A stretch of DNA of 20,190 nt, taken from positions 1 through 20,190 of IMG/VR virus record IMGVR_UViG_3300035157_001043, one strand, 5' to 3'. This DNA is from a virus. Positions 10,801 to 16,800 of the stretch are shown in pieces. How positions within the stretch are numbered: the stretch's first letter is position 1; every line of letters begins with the position of its first letter. Position numbers and translations under genes: made by a program. The notes below the pieces were generated by a model. It had not been told where the DNA came from and did no database searches. It saw only the letters and a list, made by a program, of their open reading frames with translations.

Positions 10801-13800
10801 ATGAACTCTAAAGTCCAATCACCAGCAAGAGTCTCTTTTAATGTAGTACCTGGAACACTTAAGTAAGAATTAACCCAAGTAGAATTAGAACCTGCAGGAT
10901 TATAACCATAGATCTTAGCAAGGTTACCTGTATAGGTTATTGCATTAGTAGCACCAACAGATGTTAAAACATGATGACCTGTTATATCAACTTGCTCATT
11001 ATTAGCAAAATCGTAGATAAATTCATTTCTATTCCACTGAGTTTGACCAAATACATGAACATCACCTGATTCATCAACATCAAGTGCATGTGCAGTTACA
11101 CCCTCAATATTATTAATATTGAAATTATTAGTTGTATGATTCTTAATCTTACCATCATAACCAATCTTAACTGTATCTACAGTTGTTTGAGTATTTGTAT
11201 TATTCTTTCTTGTAAATGCAACGTTTAAATCACCAAATAAATCAATTTCAGATGAAGTTGTTACATGAACTTCTCTACCTGGAGCAAGATAACGATAATT
11301 CCAGATTAAAGTACCATCAGTAGAATTAACCTTACCAACCCAGAAACTATCTCTAGTTGTATCATCACTCTTCATTCTGCAAGAAGCAGTAAGATAAATT
11401 TCCTTAAATTCATCAATACAAAGTGTAGAATCTAAGAATGAGTAAGTTGCATTACTAAATTCCTTAATCCATTGAATTTCAATAACACTTGTACCAATAG
11501 TTGCTTTACCTACACACTGATTAATATCCTGAGCAGTGTCTGTTGCTGATACTTCCATCGTGAAGTATACATCAGTACCATCAATGATTAAATCAGTAAT
11601 TTTCTCATTTCCAGTAGCAGAAGCTAACTTTCTCTTAACTGAGAAATTACCAGTAGTATCAATAGATGCAATAAATGCATCAAAAGGTGCAGCAGAGTTA
11701 GTATTAGTATAACCACCAATAATATAACGAGTATCTGAATATTTCTGAATTGCAGTTACATTATCAGAACGAGTTGCACCAGATATACCAGCATATGCTT
11801 TTTGGAAACTTAATGTTGCACTAAGTCCATTTTCTGCCTGAACATACTTACAAAGAATGATATCAGGGTTATATGCATCGAGTAGAGAACTATTGGGTTT
11901 ATTATTACCAACTACCCAAATATTATCTCCATCTACATACAATCTCTCAAATTCTACGTATTTTAGACCAGCTGTACTCTCTAAAGTTTTTTGCCACTCT
12001 TTAACACCTGTAGCAGATAACTTCGCTACAAATCCTACTGTATTACCATCAGCATCTAAAGTTTTACCACAAGTGAATACTTCTTTCTTAATATTAACCT
12101 TACAGTCATTAATCTTGACATAATTATTATTTTCAATCTTAGAAACATAATAATCAGCCTTCTTGTATATCTGAGGATGACTTAAAATAACACGAGGATT
12201 GGTAGTATACCCAGATCCAGAGTTAGTAATGTTAACAGTATCAATAGCACCAACAGAACTAACAACCGCTTGTAAAGCACCTTGGGTTCCGTCGCCATCG
12301 ATGATAATTGTTGGAGGAATTTCTTCATTATATCCAGATCCTGTCTGACTAATGACTATTTGCTCAATACCCTTGAATTGACGAACTTTAAATGTTTTGT
12401 TCGTGTTATCCATGATAGGTGTATAATCAATAAACACACTATCGCCAGCTATCAAATTATGAGGTACATCTGTCTTTAATGTACCGTAGTTACTTCCACT
12501 TACATTCTCAAAACCATAAGTTGAAACTGACTCACCTTTAATACGTGAAACACGAGCAGATACACCATCTCCATCAGTATCTGTATTATCAAATACCAGT
12601 CTATCATTGACCTGATAGTTAATACCTGGGTTTTCAACTGTAAATCCAGTTACAGAAGCATCTTCAAACTTAGTAATAGTCTCAACTTCAATATCAACCT
12701 TGGAGTCAAACTTAACTGTAGGGAAGTAATCGAATAGTTGTAATGGTGCTTCTTCAAACAACTGAGTAGGATTAGCAGTCTCCTCAGCATCAATTACACC
12801 ATCTCTATTAACGTCTTCTGGATCGAATAAGAGGATTTCTCCTGCTTCAGTAGTCAATGCATTAGTAGAAGCATTTGGAGTCCTTGTAACGTCAATATCA
12901 ACGTTCTCATAAGGGTCTCTGTAACGTACAACACCTGCAGGAATGTTCTGTTGTGTTGCAGCATCAACAAGGTTCCATTTATCAACAACTGAGTTGAAAC
13001 TTGGACCTAAAACATAAGGGAATACTGGGTTACCATCTTCTGTAGAATCAATAGTAACAAAATAACAATATCTACCATCAGTAAAGTCTGGTGTCTTACA
13101 GAAACGACCATTATACTGATCTAAATCACCTAAACCGAAGACATACTCATAATCTTCAACAAAGTTACCAGCAGCTTCTGAATTTAGTAAAGGACCAGCA
13201 GTTCTTGCTGGATATGGGTTAGTTGTTGCATCATAAACTAAATTTGTCTTCAATCTATAAGAAGTATTCAGTTTTGTAATAGAAGATGCTTGGTTAGTTG
13301 GGTCAGAGAAACCATAAGGACCATAAATTGGGTTACCATCAAACGCCCATCCAATGATAGGTGAGTGATTTAATTGAGTTTCTTGCTCCTTAATATTACC
13401 ACTAGCATTTTCAAATAAGTTATCACCAAGAATATATCTTAATTTCTGAGGGTTGGATAAGTGAGCATACTCACCACCATATTGGTTATTAAATCCTTCA
13501 AATACAGTACCTTTAGCAGAGTCAAATGTTGATGTTGCTTGAAGGTTATAAGTCCATTGGAATACATTAGGTGTAAATGTAGCACCTTGACCAACAGATG
13601 TTAGGTTAATAATCGTAGTACCTTGAACATAGTTAATACCCTTATTAACAATAGTGATACCAGTAACTCTACCAGCATTTTCACCATCAGTATCAATAGT
13701 AGCACGAGCAACAGCACCAAATCCAGCACCCTGAACAGAAACTTCAGGTGCGGTAGTATATCCAGATCCAGCAGAAATAATAGCGATAGAAATGATTCTA

Positions 13801-16800
13801 CCATTAGTTACAATTGCCTGAGCAACTGCACCACTACCAGAACTTAGTGTGACAGCAGGATTTGAAGTGTATGAAGCACCACCATCTGTTATAGCAATAC
13901 TTTGAATTGGACCACGAACAGATGCAGTACCTTCAGCACCAGTTCCTCCACCACCAACAATAGTAATTGAAGGCTGGGAAGTATATCCAGAACCACCTTG
14001 GTTGATCAGTATACTAGATACAACACCTTTAGTGATAATAGCAGTAGCTGCTGCTCCTGCTCCGCCACCACCTACAATAGAGACCAAAGGTGAGGAAGTA
14101 TACCCAGAACCCCCTGCAGTGACTGTGACTTCAGAGATAGAACCATCAACAGTTACATTTGCAGTTGCACCTGAACCGCTACCACCAGAAATAGTAATAG
14201 TTGGAGGTGAAGCAGCATCATATCCAGCACCAGCATTAGTGATGTTAATTCCAGTTATAGCACCGAAAGTTTTACTTAATTTTGACTTATATGCCCATAT
14301 TGATACACCATTAACCCAAGTACCAACAGGACCAGAATCAATAGTATTCTTAGTCGAAATTGTAGTAGGTACTTTAGGAAATCTGTTTAATTTACGTTGG
14401 TTTCCTGGAAGAAGAGCAGATCCTGGGAAAGGACCAATCTTATAGTTAGGAATACCTGTAGAAGCAACGTAAGTATGAGTAGTATCGAAGAATGAGTTTT
14501 GTACGTTAGTAGTATAAGAACCAATAGCATTTAAAACTGCACTATTATCTGACTTACCTTTATTAAGGTCAACAGATACAAGAATATTACCTTGAGGTAT
14601 TACAGTAGCAGGTTGGGGAAGTTGATACTGGAAAGTATACTCGGAATCCCTTGATGTGACTAAGAAAGTTCCGTTATAGATTATTGGGTTAGCACCATAT
14701 ACAGTTACCTGATCTCCAACTAATAATCCATGAGGATTAGCACAAGTAAGAGTTGCAGATTGGTCATTAACACCACCAAATGTTACAGTATTAACTGATA
14801 TTAATTTTTTAACGTTATACAACCAAGTTGTAAGATCTGAAGTCGTACCAGTACCACCTAACTTAGAAACTGTTAATTTATCTCCAGGTAAGTAGTAAGA
14901 TCCAGTATCTGTTAGATTAGTTTGCTGTGCATCAACAATACCAACAACATTCATTACAACTTCTTGTAATGTACCCTTATTCAGGTAAACTTTGAAGTTT
15001 GAAGTAACTTGTGTAGCAGAATCCCAATCTTCAACAACACCATTTACAGAACGAGTACATTCGATAAACTGGTTAAGTGATTTTTCCTTATATTGTACAA
15101 CTTCTGTCGTAGTACCCGAACCAATAACAAACTCACCGTTCCTTTCTGGCCAACCAATGGTAGAGTCAACCGTAATAATAGAGTCGGTTGCACTCAATGG
15201 TTCAGCAAGTTTTGTCTTATATGGAACAGTAAATGAACCAGTAATAGTCTCTTCAGACAATACAAGTTCAAAAATTTCTACTTCAGACGTTTTAATTGAA
15301 ATATAATTTTCTACAAGAGCACTCGCTGCTTTAATATTAGGGTCTGATATATCCTCTTCTTGTACTAATAAAGCATCTTTAATATCAACAGAATTACCAG
15401 AAACCTTAGTAGCACGAAGAATAGTATCAATAGACCAAGTAGCATCAGATGGTTTGATAATCTGATCTTTTGGATAAGATATACTTACAGTTTCACCATA
15501 AAGTAACTTAAAGAGATAAGCAATACTAAAAGATGTACCCTTTGAAGAGTAGAAATCTTTAATAGTTTTAATTGCTGTACGAACGTCAATTTTCTTATAA
15601 TCGAGTTCAGGTACATCAGGAAGGAACTGTTCTGTATATTTGTCTAAAAGTCTCTTTATAAACAGTTGGTCTAAGCACTTAACTGGAGTATTAACAGTAG
15701 CTGCAGCAGCAGTAGTTGCACTAGAGAAAACTGCATTACCATCTTCTGTATATGAAGTAATTCCTGAAGCAGCACGAGCACATCCTTCAAATTGTGCTTT
15801 AGTGTATTCTTTTCCTTCCTGTGTTACAGTAAAACCAGTAATTTCCTTTAAACCAATCTCAGCAGATGCTTCTGCAGCAGGTGGAGTCTGAATAACGATA
15901 GTTGGAGGTGCAGCAGCAGTATAACCAGTTCCAAATGCAGTTATATTAATATCAGTGATTCTACCATTGAATATTGCAGCAACAGCAGTTGCTCCAGTAC
16001 CACCTATTGAATTTCCTTGTGCATCTACTCTTCCATCAACAATGTATACAGATGGAATATCCTCATATCCGCTACCACCATCTAAAAGTTCAATATTAAT
16101 TACACGACCATCACCGTCAACAGACGTTTGAAGTATTTGAGCACCAACTGGATCAACAATAGCAACCCTTGGAACTGTTGTATATCCTTGCCCTGCATTT
16201 AATACAGTAATTGAAGCAAGAGTACCGTCTGCAGCAAGGTTTGCACGTAATGATGCTTTAATAGGGTTAGTTCCTGTTGGTTCATCGACATATATGACTG
16301 GGGCAGTAGTATAACCAAATCCTACATTAGTAATGGTTGGAGCAGCTGCAAAAGAACCATTAGTAATGGTTGGAGGATCAATTGTAGCACCTCCAGGCTG
16401 TCTAAATGTCAATCTTGGTGTAAATGTATATCCACTACCTGAATTAAGTATTTCAAGTCCACTTACAGCACCATTAGTAACAGTTGCTTTAAGTTTTGCC
16501 TGTGTTGCACCTGGTTTAGTTGGTGATTGTACTTGAACTACTGGTGGGTTAGTGTCACTATAACCTTTACCACCATCTAATAGAGAAACTGATTTAACAC
16601 CATTAACTAATGCATTAGCTGAAGCACCACTACCTAATACAGAACTAATAGTTACTTTAGGAGGATACTCAAATCTATATTCTGATCCATTAGTATCAGT
16701 CTCAATGCTGGTAAGAGTACCAGTATCACTAATACGTGCATATCCAATAGCACCAGCTCCAAATGAAGGTACAGGTGCCTCAATAGCATATAATGATAAG

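Noticed and set aside
12560-12600. DTDGDGVSARVS near residue 1690 as a second EF-hand
   Set aside because: It lacks the acidic residue at position 12 and the hydrophobic residue at position 8, and it belongs to a GxGY repeat unit.
13601-13804. Leu/Val-rich 67-residue minus-strand frame that looks like a membrane protein
   Set aside because: It is the same strand in another frame of the GxGY repeat region. The hydrophobic look comes from frame-shifted Gly/Ala/Val/Ile codons.
14002-14445. 147-residue plus-strand open frame
   Set aside because: It lies antisense to GxGY cluster B. Its Pro/Val/Ala-rich content is the mirror of Gly/Ala/Thr codons, and it has no motif or ribosome site. It is a shadow.
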